Counted from the first letter of the stretch, positions 29,642 to 39,287 are shown. The stretch is 64,000 nt of DNA from an uncultured Holophagaceae bacterium (GCA_903913215.1 CAIWKE010000003.1:62001-126000); one strand, 5' to 3'. A program made the numbers and translations. Notes: generated by a model from the sequence alone, not told the origin.

Positions 29642-31240
29642 ATGGGTCTGTCCAACCTGCTGGCTTCCTTCCGCCTTCGCGGCAAGTTCACGGCCCTCTT
29701 CGCCATCCAGGCCATCCTGATCCTCGTGGTGACCGGCCTGGGTTGGTTCAGCCTGGAGCAGCTCCAGGGCGGCCAGAGCACCATCCAGGTGGGCCTCGAG
29801 AAGGCCCACATCGTCGCCAAGACGCTCAACGACAGCAATGTCGTCCGCACCATCCATGTCTCCATGGTCGGCGGAGCCAAGGACGCCGCCTTCCTGGAGA
29901 AGCGGGCCAAGCGGCTGGAGGAATACGTGGTGTCCCTCAACGCGGACTTCGAGAAGATGGCCGCCCTGCCCTGGTCCCAGGAAGAGACGGCCTTCATGCA
30001 GGCAGGCATCACCGCCACCAAGGCCTACAACGACAGCTTCAAGGAGACCCTGGCCGCGGCCCAGGCCAGCCCCAGCGCCGCCCCCCTGCCCGTTCACCTG
30101 GAAGGCAAGGTCGAGCACCAGCGCAAGGCCCGGGAAGCCTTTGACAAGCTCATGGCGGCCATCGAGAAGGCCAATGCCACTCGGGTCAAGACGGATATCA
30201 CCCAGAGCGATGCCGTGCAGAAGGCCATCCTGTTGGCGGCCCTGCTTTCCCTGGTCCTGGGCTTCCTGTTCACCCGCACCGTCAGCAGGCAGGTGGGCCG
30301 CTCGGCCCAGGCCATCCAAACGGCTATGGAAGCCCTCAGCCAGGGGGATCTGACCGTGAGCTGCAGCCTAGCGGGCCAGGATGAGTTCGCCCACATCGGC
30401 CGCAACGTGAATGACGTGGCCAGCCACCTGCGCCGGGACGTGAACCAGATCAGCGACATCACGGCCCGCACCGCCTCCGGGGCCACGGAGCTGGCGGCCA
30501 CGGTGGACCAGCTTCGGGATGCCACCGACCACATCAGCAGTGGCTCAGAACAGCAACGCACGGCCATGGGGCACTCCGCCTCGGCCCTGGAGCAGATGGC
30601 CACCTCCATCAGCGGGGTTCGGAACAGCGCTGCCTCCGCCGAGAGCCTCTCGGTGGCCTCCCTCCAGGCCAGCGCCCAGGGCCAAGCCAGTTCCCGCGAC
30701 AGCGCCCAGGCCATGCAGGCCATCCAGGAGAGCTCCGGCAAGGTGGGCCGCATCATCTCCGTCATCACGGACATCGCCCGCCAGACCAACCTGCTGAGCC
30801 TCAACGCCGCCATCGAGGCCGCCAAGGCCGGCACCATGGGCAAGGGCTTCGCGGTGGTGGCCGAGGAGATCCGCAAGCTGGCCGAGCGCTCCGGGGCCGC
30901 CGCCAAAGAGATCACGGCCCTCATCGGCGAGAGCGCCGAGCGGGTCGAGGTGGGCTCCGGCGCCGTAGCCCTGGTCGGTACCAGCCTTGAGGCCATTGAA
31001 CGCAACGTCAGCTCCAATGCCGAGCTGGTCCGGGAGATCGCCCGGGCCATGGAGGAGCAGTCCCGGGCCAGCGCCGACGTGGTGCAGGCCATGGCTGCCA
31101 CCACGGAGTTGACGGACCGGAATGCCTCCGCCGCCACGGAACTGGCCGCCACGGTGCACGAGACGGCCCGGACCACGGACGAGTTGGCCCGCCTGGCCCA
31201 GGATCTGCAGAGCCTGACCTTGCGGTTCAAGCTGACCTAA
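29642..31240 (+). CDS. Methyl-accepting chemotaxis protein
   Basis: 532 aa from ATG 29642 (GGAG 6 nt upstream). TM1 about residues 18-36, periplasmic helical bundle (~40-190) of four-helix type, TM2 195-211, HAMP ~212-265, then a long coiled coil with the conserved hairpin tip [20 protein letters not shown] and [18 protein letters not shown]. Adaptation-type Glu/Gln sites flank the tip. It signals to CheA/CheW, which are not in the window. The ligand is unknown. The gene appears to be monocistronic. Confidence 0.94.
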   Translation: MGLSNLLASFRLRGKFTALFAIQAILILVVTGLGWFSLEQLQGGQSTIQVGLEKAHIVAKTLNDSNVVRTIHVSMVGGAKDAAFLEKRAKRLEEYVVSLNADFEKMAALPWSQEETAFMQAGITATKAYNDSFKETLAAAQASPSAAPLPVHLEGKVEHQRKAREAFDKLMAAIEKANATRVKTDITQSDAVQKAILLAALLSLVLGFLFTRTVSRQVGRSAQAIQTAMEALSQGDLTVSCSLAGQDEFAHIGRNVNDVASHLRRDVNQISDITARTASGATELAATVDQLRDATDHISSGSEQQRTAMGHSASALEQMATSISGVRNSAASAESLSVASLQASAQGQASSRDSAQAMQAIQESSGKVGRIISVITDIARQTNLLSLNAAIEAAKAGTMGKGFAVVAEEIRKLAERSGAAAKEITALIGESAERVEVGSGAVALVGTSLEAIERNVSSNAELVREIARAMEEQSRASADVVQAMAATTELTDRNASAATELAATVHETARTTDELARLAQDLQSLTLRFKLT

Positions 31241-31301
31241 CGACCCAATTATCATCAATGCGCTACCGATCACGTCCCCCGGACGTTAGACTGGTCTTCT
31301 T

Positions 31302-32483
31302 ATGGGGGAAACCGTGTTCGTACTCGTGCTCAATGCCGGCTCATCGAGCCTGAAGTTCAATCTTTTCGATATGGCGAATGAGGATTCCATCGCTGAGGGC
31401 AATGCCGAGCGCATCGGCCTGGAGGACGGGATCCTCGCCTGCACCATCCTGGGCGATAAGCGCAAGGAGACACTGCCCCTGCCCGACCACAAGGTGGCCC
31501 TGGAGTTCATCCTGGAGCGCCTCCAGGCCGCCGTGCTGCACGACACCCCCATTCACGCAGTGGGCCACCGGGTGGTGCACGGGGGCCCCAAGTACGGGGA
31601 CTCGGTCCTGGTGACTGAAGAGGTGATCCGCGACATCGAGCACTTCGCGATGTACGCCCCCCTTCACAACCCCGCCAATGCCCTGGGCATCCGCACGGCC
31701 ATGACCGCCTTCCCGGACGTGCCCCATGTGGCCGTCTTCGACACCGCCTTCCACCACAACATCCCCGATCACGCCCGCATCTACGGCATCCCCTATGACA
31801 TGAGCCAGAAGTACGGCATCCGCCGCTATGGTTTTCACGGTTCGAGCCACTCCTACGTGGCCGCCCGCACGGCCATCCTGCTCTGCCGTCCCTTGCGCGC
31901 CCTCAAGATCGTCACCTGCCACATCGGCAATGGCACCAGCATTTGCGCCGTTGGCCAGGGTAAGAGCATGGACACCAGCATGGGCATGACCCCCCTCCAG
32001 GGCGTCATCATGGGCACCCGCTGCGGCACCATCGATCCCAGCGTGGTGGAAATGCTCATGGAATACGAGCACCTGGACTACAACGGCATCACCAACCTGC
32101 TCAACAAACAGTCCGGCCTGCTGGGCATCTCCGGTGTCTCCTCGGACTTCCGCGAGATCGAAATCGCCGCTGAGAATGGCAACGACCGCGCCCGCCTGGC
32201 CCGGGACCTCCTGACCTACAACGTGCGCCAGTACATCGGCGCCTACGCCACGGTCCTGGACGGCCTGGACGCCATCACCTTCACCGCCGGCATCGGCACC
32301 CACAGCACCTTCGTGCGGGCCAAAGTCTGCAGCAAGCTCAACTTCCTGGGCGTGAAGCTGGACCACGACGCCAACGAGAATGGCACCGGCGAGCGGATCA
32401 TCAGCACCCCGGACTCCCGCGTCGTCGTCACCGTGGTGCCCACCAACGAGGAACTGATGATCGCGCGGGAGACCATCCGCTAA
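31302..32483 (+). CDS. ackA: Acetate kinase
   Basis: 393 aa. LNAGSSSLKF (phosphate-binding), GHRVVHGG, DTAFHHNIPDHARIYGIP and RRYGFHGSSHSYVA (acetate/phosphoryl transfer region), and GIGTHSTFVR near the C-terminus. Interconverts acetyl phosphate + ADP and acetate + ATP. No pta gene is adjacent. Start: ATG 31302 has no Shine-Dalgarno, whereas the in-frame GTG at 31314 has GGGGGA 5 nt upstream; the shorter form (389 aa, MFVLVLNAGSSS) may be correct. Strong bidirectional terminator follows. Confidence 0.95.
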   Translation: MGETVFVLVLNAGSSSLKFNLFDMANEDSIAEGNAERIGLEDGILACTILGDKRKETLPLPDHKVALEFILERLQAAVLHDTPIHAVGHRVVHGGPKYGDSVLVTEEVIRDIEHFAMYAPLHNPANALGIRTAMTAFPDVPHVAVFDTAFHHNIPDHARIYGIPYDMSQKYGIRRYGFHGSSHSYVAARTAILLCRPLRALKIVTCHIGNGTSICAVGQGKSMDTSMGMTPLQGVIMGTRCGTIDPSVVEMLMEYEHLDYNGITNLLNKQSGLLGISGVSSDFREIEIAAENGNDRARLARDLLTYNVRQYIGAYATVLDGLDAITFTAGIGTHSTFVRAKVCSKLNFLGVKLDHDANENGTGERIISTPDSRVVVTVVPTNEELMIARETIR

Positions 32484-32501
32484 GGTCCGTTGTTCCAACT
32501 A

Positions 32502-32539
32502 CTCCAAAAAGGGCCTCCCAGAAGAGGCCCTTTTTGGAG
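32502..32539. terminator. Terminator after ackA
   Basis: CTCCAAAAAGGGCCTC with its complement GAGGCCCTTTTTGGAG and a short loop, 18 nt after the ackA stop. The T-run is inside the 3' arm, as at 18046-18078. The following 32540-32687 contains no recognised gene. Confidence 0.88.
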
Positions 32540-32687
32540 GTAGAAAAGAACTTGGGACGGGGACTCACCGGCTGCCAGGAACCGCTGGCCGATTCGCGGC
32601 ATTTTGGGCCTCTAAACGGGAAGAGACTTGGTCCCGTAACAGAATCAACATTCCGGCTGGCCCGGCTTCTTTGCATGTGGGGGCTTC

Positions 32688-33908
32688 ATGAAGAAACGGT
32701 GGATCATCGCGTCCTTGGTCATTGTGGCCGTGGGAACGGGAATGTTCTTCACCCTCCGGGGCGGCGACGCCAAGGGGAAGAAGCCCGAGGCCAGCACCCC
32801 CTTCCGCCTGGGCAAGGTCCAGGCCGAGGATCTGCAGGTGAGTGTGCGCGAAGTGGGCGTGGTGGATCCGCTCACCAAGGTGGACGTGAAGTCCGCGGTG
32901 TCGGGCCGCATCGTGGGCCTGAAGGTCCGGGAGGGCGCCCTGGTGCGCCTGAACGAGGTCCTGGCCGAGGTGGAGCCGGACGTGAACCAGGCCCAGACCC
33001 TCTCGGATGTGCAGGGCAGCGTCTCCCAGGCCCGGGTCAGCTTCAAGAACGCCGAGCGGGACTTCGACCAGCAGGCGGCCCTCTTCCAGCAAGGGCTCAT
33101 TTCCGAGCAGGCCTACCGCGCCGCCAAGACCACCCGCGACCTGGCCGACGAGCTTCACAAGAGCGCCCAGACCCGCTACCAGATCGTCGAGGATCGGGGC
33201 ATCCCCATCAGCGGCAATGCCTCCACTCAAAAGGCCCGAGTGACCTCCCCCATGAACGGCGTGGTCATCAAGAAGGGTGTGGAACTGGGCGACACCATCA
33301 CGTCCGGCGTCAGCTCCTTTGCCGCAGGCACCGTGGTCTTCACAGTGGCCGACCTGGCCTCCCTCATTGTGAAGGTGAACCTCAACGAAGTGGACATCGC
33401 CAAAGTCAAAGTGGGTCAGCCTGTGCGCATCACCCTGGATGCCTATCCCCAGAAGGCCTTCACGGGCAAGGTGCGCTTCGTGGCCCCGGCCGCGGACCTC
33501 ATCGAGAAGATCAAGGTCTTCAAGGTAGAAGTGGCCCTGGATCAGCTCACAGAAGCCTTCCGCACGGGCATGAGCGCCAATGTGGAGATCCTCGGGGAGA
33601 AGCGCGACAAGGCCGTGAGCATCCCCCTGGAGGCCCTGCAGCGCCGGGACGGCCAGGCGGTGGTCTACCGCCTCAAGGAGACCGTGACGCCCCAGGACCT
33701 GGCCAAGGCCAAGGAGGGCCTCACGGGGCGCGGCAAGTTCATCTGGCTCTCGGACCACTGGAAGGAGTTCTTCGAGGTGGTGCCCGTCCAGGCCGGCATC
33801 GCCACCCTGGAGCGGGTGGAGATCCTCTCGGGTCTCAAGGCCAACGACCAGGTGAGCCTGGAAGATCCGAGCAAGAAGAAGGTCGAGAAAGATGATGAAA
33901 ACAACTAA
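32688..33908 (+). CDS. Periplasmic adaptor (HlyD/MacA-like) of an ABC efflux system
   Basis: 406 aa. One N-terminal membrane anchor (WIIASLVIVAVGTGMFF), then lipoyl half-domains (VKSAVSGRIVGLKVREGALV and ARVTSPMNGVVIKKGVELGD), an intervening coiled coil (~85-150, SQARVSFKNAERDFDQQ), a beta-barrel domain and a membrane-proximal domain. The family bridges an inner-membrane pump to an outer-membrane duct. It leads the operon with an ABC ATPase and two FtsX-like permeases, which points to MacA-type function (export of a macrolide, lipid, peptide or siderophore). No outer-membrane factor is present here, though the NodT-like protein at 42.5-44 kb could serve. Confidence 0.9.
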   Translation: MKKRWIIASLVIVAVGTGMFFTLRGGDAKGKKPEASTPFRLGKVQAEDLQVSVREVGVVDPLTKVDVKSAVSGRIVGLKVREGALVRLNEVLAEVEPDVNQAQTLSDVQGSVSQARVSFKNAERDFDQQAALFQQGLISEQAYRAAKTTRDLADELHKSAQTRYQIVEDRGIPISGNASTQKARVTSPMNGVVIKKGVELGDTITSGVSSFAAGTVVFTVADLASLIVKVNLNEVDIAKVKVGQPVRITLDAYPQKAFTGKVRFVAPAADLIEKIKVFKVEVALDQLTEAFRTGMSANVEILGEKRDKAVSIPLEALQRRDGQAVVYRLKETVTPQDLAKAKEGLTGRGKFIWLSDHWKEFFEVVPVQAGIATLERVEILSGLKANDQVSLEDPSKKKVEKDDENN

Positions 33909-33914
33909 TCCCTC

Positions 33915-33959
33915 TCCGGGGGGACCGCCTGCTCGCTTCGCTCACGATGTCCCCCCGGA
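33915..33959. repeat. Intra-operon inverted repeat
   Basis: TCCGGGGGGAC and its exact complement GTCCCCCCGGA are 23 nt apart, immediately after the adaptor gene stop; a smaller CCGCC/GGCGG hairpin follows. Between two genes of one operon it may stabilise or attenuate the transcript. Confidence 0.65.
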
Positions 33960-34021
33960 CCCCCGCCTCTCGGGCGGGATGAACCCGCCCTCGATGCCGC
34001 AACTCTCCTAAGGAATACCCC

Positions 34022-34708
34022 ATGTCTGGAATCATCGAGACCCAGGCCCTCACCAAGGTGTACGGCGCCAACGGGGCGGCAGTGCACGCGCTGCGGGGCA
34101 TCGACTTCCGGGTGGAAAAGGGCGAATTTGTGGCCCTCATCGGTCCTTCGGGCTCCGGCAAGTCCACCCTCATGGCCATCCTGGGCTGCCTGGACCTGCC
34201 CACCACGGGCACCTACACCCTGGACGGCAGCCAGGTCCAGGGCCTCAGTGGCGGGGAGCTGGCCAAGATCCGCAACGAGAAGATCGGCTTCGTCTTTCAG
34301 AGCTACAACCTGCTGCCCAAGGCCAGCATCTGCCGCAACGTGGAACTGCCCATGCTCTACGCGGGCGTGGGCCGCAAGGAGCGGCGCGAGCGGGCCCTGG
34401 CCCTCCTGGAGAAGGTGGGCATCGCGGACAAGGCCGACAAGCTGCCCGCCACCCTCTCTGGCGGCCAGAAGCAGCGCGTGGCCGTGGCCCGGGCCCTGGC
34501 CAACGAGCCCGCCCTCCTGCTGGCGGACGAGCCCACCGGGGCCCTGGACTCCCGCACGGGCGCCGAGGTGCTGGACCTCTTCCGGTCGCTGCACGAGCAG
34601 GGGCATACCCTGCTGCTGGTGACCCACGATCCCTCCATCGCGAGCCTGGCTCAGCGGCGGGTTGAAATTCGCGATGGCCTCATCGCCCTGCCCGAGGGCG
34701 TGGCCTAA
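34022..34708 (+). CDS. ABC transporter ATPase (MacB/LolD-like)
   Basis: 228 aa. Walker [10 protein letters not shown] (41-49), signature LSGGQ (145-149), Walker [14 protein letters not shown] (~165), Q-loop in [13 protein letters not shown], switch His in LVTHDPSIA. The GALDS and NLLPKAS forms are typical of the MacB/LolD/FtsE-type class that works with FtsX-like permeases. It would power export through the two permeases next to it. Starts 113 nt after the adaptor gene. Confidence 0.95.
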   Translation: MSGIIETQALTKVYGANGAAVHALRGIDFRVEKGEFVALIGPSGSGKSTLMAILGCLDLPTTGTYTLDGSQVQGLSGGELAKIRNEKIGFVFQSYNLLPKASICRNVELPMLYAGVGRKERRERALALLEKVGIADKADKLPATLSGGQKQRVAVARALANEPALLLADEPTGALDSRTGAEVLDLFRSLHEQGHTLLLVTHDPSIASLAQRRVEIRDGLIALPEGVA

Positions 34709-35959
34709 ATGTCCGGCTCTGGCGCCTTCCGTGAACGGCTCTTCGGAGCCTGGGTGGAAATCCGGGAGAACCTGGGCCGCTCGGTGCTCCAGGCCCTGGG
34801 CGTGCTCCTGGGTGTGGCGTCGGTGCTGGGTGGCTTTTCCATCTCCGACAGCCAACGCCGCCGGGCCGACCAGATGTTCGTGAAGATGGGCGGGCTGGAC
34901 AAACTGAACGTGCAGCCCAAGGCGGCCATGAAGGACGGTACCCCCTCGGCCCTCCGCCAAGCCAACCTGGGCCTCCGGGACGCGGATGCCACCGGGGGCG
35001 AGGCCCTGAACTCCGATGCCATCCAGGGCGTGAGCCGGCAGAAGAACACCCGCACCCGGGTGGCCTCCTCGGCCGCCGACCAGGACCGCCAGGTAAGTGG
35101 CATCGGCGGCGACTACATCCCCGCCAATGGCTACGGCATCGCCCAGGGCCGGGGATTCTCCAACGCGGAAATGGAGACCGGCGCTGCGGTGGTGGTGCTG
35201 GGCACCGAGGCGGCCAACACCTTCTTCCCCTCGGGCGAGGTCCTGGGCCAGTCCCTCCGCATCGGCGATGTGCCCGTCACCGTCATCGGCACCTTCCAGG
35301 AGCGGGTCTTCCGGTTCCGGGAGGGCCAGGGCAACCAGTTCTGGTGGCGCAACCGCATCATTGCCGTCCCCGCCAACCTGGTGCAGCGACGCATGAATGG
35401 CGATGCCTATCGGCGCGTGGACCGGGTGACCTTCCGCATCCCGGACATGAACGCCATGAGCGGCTTCGCCGCCAAGCTGAAGGGGCTCCTGAAAGCCAAC
35501 CACCGGCTGGAGGAGGACTTCCGCCTGGATGATGTGGCTGCGCGCATCCGCCGCCGCCAGAGCCAGGGCGACGTCTACGACATCATCTTCCTGCTCTCGG
35601 GCGTGCTGGCCCTGGTGGGCGGCGGCATCGTGAACGTGAACATCCAGATGGCGAGCCTCAAGGAGCGGGTGCGCGAGGTGGGCGTGAAAATGGCCATCGG
35701 CGCCTCCGGCCGAGAGATCTTCAAGAGCTTTATGACCGAGGCCCTCCTGCTCACGGCCCTGGGGGGCCTGGCGGGCCTGCTGCTGGGCGTGGGCTTCTCC
35801 TGGGGCATCACCTCCACCCTGGGCATCCCGCTCTACATGACCCCCGCCAGCTTCCTCTGGGCCTACGGCCTGGCGGCCACATTCGGCTTCCTCTTCGCCC
35901 TGGTGCCAGCCTGGAAGGCCTCGCGGTTGTCCCCCATGGAAGCCCTGCGCTATGAGTAA
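34709..35959 (+). CDS. ABC transporter permease (MacB/FtsX type), first of two
   Basis: 416 aa. Begins on the base after the ATPase stop (TAAATG). TM1 near 28-48, a large periplasmic MacB-like domain (~50-290), then three membrane helices in FtsX arrangement, with LKERVREVGVKMAIGASGREI as the coupling helix and a C-terminal SRLSPMEALRYE. Coupling helix and MEALR end are standard for MacB-type exporters. It probably pairs with the next permease as a heterodimer. Confidence 0.92.
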   Translation: MSGSGAFRERLFGAWVEIRENLGRSVLQALGVLLGVASVLGGFSISDSQRRRADQMFVKMGGLDKLNVQPKAAMKDGTPSALRQANLGLRDADATGGEALNSDAIQGVSRQKNTRTRVASSAADQDRQVSGIGGDYIPANGYGIAQGRGFSNAEMETGAAVVVLGTEAANTFFPSGEVLGQSLRIGDVPVTVIGTFQERVFRFREGQGNQFWWRNRIIAVPANLVQRRMNGDAYRRVDRVTFRIPDMNAMSGFAAKLKGLLKANHRLEEDFRLDDVAARIRRRQSQGDVYDIIFLLSGVLALVGGGIVNVNIQMASLKERVREVGVKMAIGASGREIFKSFMTEALLLTALGGLAGLLLGVGFSWGITSTLGIPLYMTPASFLWAYGLAATFGFLFALVPAWKASRLSPMEALRYE

Positions 35960-37211
35960 CGCCACGACGTCCACCTCCCGGGGTTTCACCTTCGGCATGT
36001 TCTGGGAGGTCATCCGCACAGGGATCGTGGAGCTGTGGGCCCACAAGGTGCGCAGCCTCCTCACCCTCACCCTGCTCATGTTGGGTGTCTTCGCCCTGGT
36101 GGTCATGACCTCGGTGCTGGATGGCCTCATGGACAAGATCAGCACCGGATTCGCCGGCATGAGCTGGGACGGCACGGTCCGCATTGCGCAGAAGACCCCC
36201 GAGACCGGCGAGGAGCGCAAGCGTTTCGCCATGAGCCCTGGCCTCCGCTACGAAGACCTGGGCCGCATCGCCTCGCAGAACCCCAAGGTGCTGGCCTTCC
36301 TGCCCCGGGCACAGAAGAACGTGCCCGTGCGGATCACGGGCGACACCGAGCGCATTTTCGTATCGGGCGTGACCGCCGACTACGCCCAGATGATGAACCG
36401 CCCCATCAGCATCGGCCGCGGGCTCACGGAAGACGACCAGCGCCGCCGGTCCACCGTGGCCGTGGTGGGCGCCACCCTGGCTTCCAAGCTTTTCGGTGGC
36501 GCGGACCCGGTGGGCCGGGACCTGGTGGCGGACGGCGTCCCCTTCCGCATCGTGGGGGTCCAGGCTCCCGGCATGATCTTCAGCGATGAAAACTATTTCG
36601 ATGCCAACGGCATCCTCATCCCGTTGGAGACCTACATCGACCGCATGGACCCGGCCCACAAGCTGGCCCAAGTCACCGTGAAGTTGCGGAACCAGGCCGA
36701 CATGGGCGAGATCTCCGCCATGCTGCTGGGACGGGTACGCCAGGCCCACCATGGCATCGAAGACGTGGAGGTGGTGGACCTGGACGCCGAGGCCGCCAAG
36801 TCCTACCAGAACTTCCTGGAGCAGATGCGGGGCTGGAAGGTGGTGCTGCTGAGCCTGGCGGGCACGGTGCTCCTGGTGGGGGGCGTGGGTGTGCTTTCGG
36901 TGATGCTCATCAGCTTCAGCGACCGCCGCTTCGAGATCGGCCTCCGCAAGGCCCTGGGCGCTTCCGACGAGGAGATCTTCATCCAGTTCCTGCTGGAGGC
37001 CGTGGTGCTGGCCGCCATCGGCGCCGCCCTGGGCACGGTGTCCGGCGCCATCCTCTGCCAAGCCCTCTCCGCCAGCTTCCCCTACGGCCTGGTGATCAAC
37101 CCCATGGGCCTCCTCACCGCCTGGCTCGTGGCCCTGGTGCTGGCCGTGGTCTTCGGGCTCTACCCTGCGTTCAGGGCCATGCGGCTCAGTCCCATGGAGG
37201 CGATGAGGTAG
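35952..37211 (+). CDS. ABC transporter permease (MacB/FtsX type), second of two
   Basis: 419 aa; its start overlaps the previous gene by 8 nt (ATGAGTAA). Same topology: TM1 near 28-48 (SLLTLTLLMLGVFALVVMT), periplasmic domain, then GVGVLSVMLISFSDRRFEIG with coupling motif RRFEIGLRKALGASDEEI, and MRLSPMEAMR at the end. Two tandem permeases with one ATPase suggest a heterodimeric exporter. The operon may continue into arfB 9 nt downstream, but the functions differ. Confidence 0.92.
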   Translation: MSNATTSTSRGFTFGMFWEVIRTGIVELWAHKVRSLLTLTLLMLGVFALVVMTSVLDGLMDKISTGFAGMSWDGTVRIAQKTPETGEERKRFAMSPGLRYEDLGRIASQNPKVLAFLPRAQKNVPVRITGDTERIFVSGVTADYAQMMNRPISIGRGLTEDDQRRRSTVAVVGATLASKLFGGADPVGRDLVADGVPFRIVGVQAPGMIFSDENYFDANGILIPLETYIDRMDPAHKLAQVTVKLRNQADMGEISAMLLGRVRQAHHGIEDVEVVDLDAEAAKSYQNFLEQMRGWKVVLLSLAGTVLLVGGVGVLSVMLISFSDRRFEIGLRKALGASDEEIFIQFLLEAVVLAAIGAALGTVSGAILCQALSASFPYGLVINPMGLLTAWLVALVLAVVFGLYPAFRAMRLSPMEAMR

Positions 37212-37220
37212 CATCAACCC

Positions 37221-37646
37221 ATGTCCGACCCGATCCAAGTCTCCGACACTGTCCGCGTTCCCGGCGAAGCGATCCGCTTCAAGGCCGTGCGGGCGGGCGG
37301 CGCGGGGGGACAGAACGTGAACAAGGTCTCCTCCAAGGTGGAGCTGCGCATCGATCTGCTGGCCATCGAGGGACTGCCTGAGGATGCCCTGGCCCGCCTG
37401 CGCACCAGCCAGCGCAACCGCCTGGACGCTGAGGGCCTCTGGATGGTGGTGAGCGACCGCACCCGGGACCAGCTCAAGAACCTGGACGATGCCCGGGACA
37501 AGGTGGTGGAGGCCATCCGCGCGGCCCTGGTGCGGCCCATCATCCGGCGGGCCACCAAGCCCACCAAGGGCTCCAAGGAGCGCCGCCTGGATTCCAAAAA
37601 GCGCACCTCCCAGACCAAGGCTCAGCGCCGCGGCAGCTTTGATTAA
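37221..37646 (+). CDS. arfB: Alternative ribosome-rescue factor ArfB (GGQ-domain peptidyl-tRNA hydrolase)
   Basis: 141 aa, usual length. GGQ catalytic motif in GGAGGQNVNKVSSKVELR (GGQ 29-31) and the basic C-terminal tail (KPTKGSKERRLDSKKRTSQT) that enters the empty mRNA channel. Releases nascent chains from stalled ribosomes. The tail separates it from the release factors RF1/RF2. Follows the ABC operon after 9 nt. Confidence 0.95.
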   Translation: MSDPIQVSDTVRVPGEAIRFKAVRAGGAGGQNVNKVSSKVELRIDLLAIEGLPEDALARLRTSQRNRLDAEGLWMVVSDRTRDQLKNLDDARDKVVEAIRAALVRPIIRRATKPTKGSKERRLDSKKRTSQTKAQRRGSFD

Positions 37647-37681
37647 CTGACGTATCCTACTCCATCCACCCAGGAGGCCCC

Positions 37682-38113
37682 ATGGCCGAACCCCAGTCCT
37701 ACGCCAACCACCGCCGCTTCGAGCCCCTGCAGCACTTCTTCGTGACGCCGGTGCTGATGGTCACCGCGATCGCGGCCCTCGTGCTGGCCTTCAAGCACCC
37801 CAACCTGCACTCCCTCTGGATGGCCCTGTTGGCCATCACGGTATTCCTGCTGGCCATGCAGGTGCGGGTGTACGCCCTCAAGGTCCAGGACCGGGTCATT
37901 CGCCTGGAGGAAACACTCCGCATGCAAAAGTTCCTCCCCGAAGACCTCCTGGCCCGCAGCGCCGAGCTCACCGTCAAGCAGTTCGTGGGCCTGCGCTTCG
38001 CAGCCGACGCCGAACTCCCCCAGCGCGTCCGCGAAGCCCTCGACGAGAAGCTCAGCGGCGAGGAAATCAAGAAGCGCATCCAGACCTGGAGACCCGACAC
38101 TTATCGAGTCTGA
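37682..38113 (+). CDS. DUF6526-like small membrane protein
   Basis: 143 aa. Begins AEPQSYANHRRFEPLQHFF, then two membrane helices (VTPVLMVTAIAALVLAF and LHSLWMALLAITVFLLAM) and a soluble helical tail with RVYALKVQDRVIRLEE and ELTVKQFVGLRFAADAELP. This pattern matches a widespread uncharacterised family in acidobacteria and Bacteroidota. AGGAGG lies 5-6 nt before the ATG. Function unknown. Confidence 0.8.
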   Translation: MAEPQSYANHRRFEPLQHFFVTPVLMVTAIAALVLAFKHPNLHSLWMALLAITVFLLAMQVRVYALKVQDRVIRLEETLRMQKFLPEDLLARSAELTVKQFVGLRFAADAELPQRVREALDEKLSGEEIKKRIQTWRPDTYRV

Positions 38114-38132
38114 AGGATTGGGCTTTTACTGA

Positions 38133-38207
38133 TTCACCAGGAAGTCGGAAAGACCACGAAGCAGAACCTAGTCGTTCTTCGTGGTCTTCCCGACTTCGTG
38201 GTGGTTC
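38133..38207. repeat. Palindromic intergenic repeat, CACGAAG family
   Basis: Left arm CACCAGGAAGTCGGAAAGAC then CACGAAG; right arm CTTCGTGGTCTTCCCGACTT then CGTGGTGG: long imperfect hairpin. Lies between convergent genes 37682-38113 and 38217-39287. A related one-armed copy is at 756-785. Confidence 0.75.
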
Positions 38208-38216
38208 CGTTGATGT

Positions 38217-39287
38217 CTAGTCCCGCACGTAATGACACGTGTACCCACCCGGGTGCTTGATGAGGTAGTCCTGGTGGTATTCCTCGGCTTTCCACCAGGG
38301 ACCAGCCGCGGTGATCTCTGTGACGATGGGCTTCTTCCACTTGCCGCTGGCGTCCACCTCGGCCTTCACGCGCTGGGCGGTCTGCCTCTGCGCCTCGGAG
38401 TGGTAGAAGATGGCGCTGCGGTAGGAGGTGCCCAGGTCATTGCCCTGGCGGTTCAGGGTCGTGGGGTCGTGCAGACGGAAGAAGAAGCGCAGCAGGGCTT
38501 CGAAGCTGGTCTTCGTGGGGTCAAAGCGGATCTGCACAGCCTCGGCGTGGCCCGCGTGGTTCTCATAGGTGGCATTGGCCACACTGCCCCCGGTGTAGCC
38601 CACCTCGATGCCCACCACGCCAGGCTGGGCGCGGAGCAGGTCCTCCATGCCCCAGAAGCAGCCCCCAGCCAGGGTGGCGATCTCTTCCTTGGGCGCGGGG
38701 TTAGCAGCGGTCGCAGCCAGGCCGAAGAGGGGCAGGAACTGGCCGAGGCCCTCCTTCTCCAGGTCAGCTACCGGCACGAAGCGCAGGGCCGCACTGTTGA
38801 TGCAGTAGCGCAGCCCGCCCTGGTCCCGGGGGCCATCATCGAAGACATGGCCCAGGTGGGAATCCGCATCCTTGGAGCGCACTTCGGTGCGGACCATGCC
38901 CAGAGTCATGTCCCGTTTTTCCACCACGTCCTGGGCGGCCACGGGCTTGGTGAAGCTGGGCCAACCGCAGCCGGAATCGAACTTGTCCTTGGATGAGAAC
39001 AGGGGCTTGCCGCTCACGATGTCCACGTAGACGCCATCCCGGTGCTCATTCCAGAACTCGTTCTGGAATGGGGGCTCCGTGGCGGCCTCCTGGGTGACGC
39101 GGTACTGCATGGGTGTGAGCTTCTGCCGCAGGTCGGCGGCGCTGGGCTTGTTCGAGTCGGTCACCGGGGCCTCTTTAGATGGGGGGGCCCCCGCATTGGA
39201 TGGCCCATGGGGATTGCGCAGGGAAAAACTGAAGGCTGCCAAGCCCGCGGTGAGAGCGATGGCGCCCCAGAACAGACGTGGTTGCAT
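38217..39287 (-). CDS. msrAB: Fused methionine sulfoxide reductase MsrB-MsrA, exported or membrane-anchored
   Basis: 356 aa. N-terminal hydrophobic segment ([18 protein letters not shown]) places it in the periplasm. MsrB comes first: CGWPSF at 107-112 and nucleophile Cys162 in RYCINSAAL; the zinc CxxC pairs found in some MsrBs are absent. MsrA follows: [11 protein letters not shown] with nucleophile Cys210, EVGYTGG, and a C-terminal Cys in YTCHYVRD that can resolve the disulfide. Reduces both diastereomers of methionine sulfoxide in envelope proteins. The fusion order B-A differs from the more common A-B. Confidence 0.94.
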   Translation of the reverse strand: MQPRLFWGAIALTAGLAAFSFSLRNPHGPSNAGAPPSKEAPVTDSNKPSAADLRQKLTPMQYRVTQEAATEPPFQNEFWNEHRDGVYVDIVSGKPLFSSKDKFDSGCGWPSFTKPVAAQDVVEKRDMTLGMVRTEVRSKDADSHLGHVFDDGPRDQGGLRYCINSAALRFVPVADLEKEGLGQFLPLFGLAATAANPAPKEEIATLAGGCFWGMEDLLRAQPGVVGIEVGYTGGSVANATYENHAGHAEAVQIRFDPTKTSFEALLRFFFRLHDPTTLNRQGNDLGTSYRSAIFYHSEAQRQTAQRVKAEVDASGKWKKPIVTEITAAGPWWKAEEYHQDYLIKHPGGYTCHYVRD

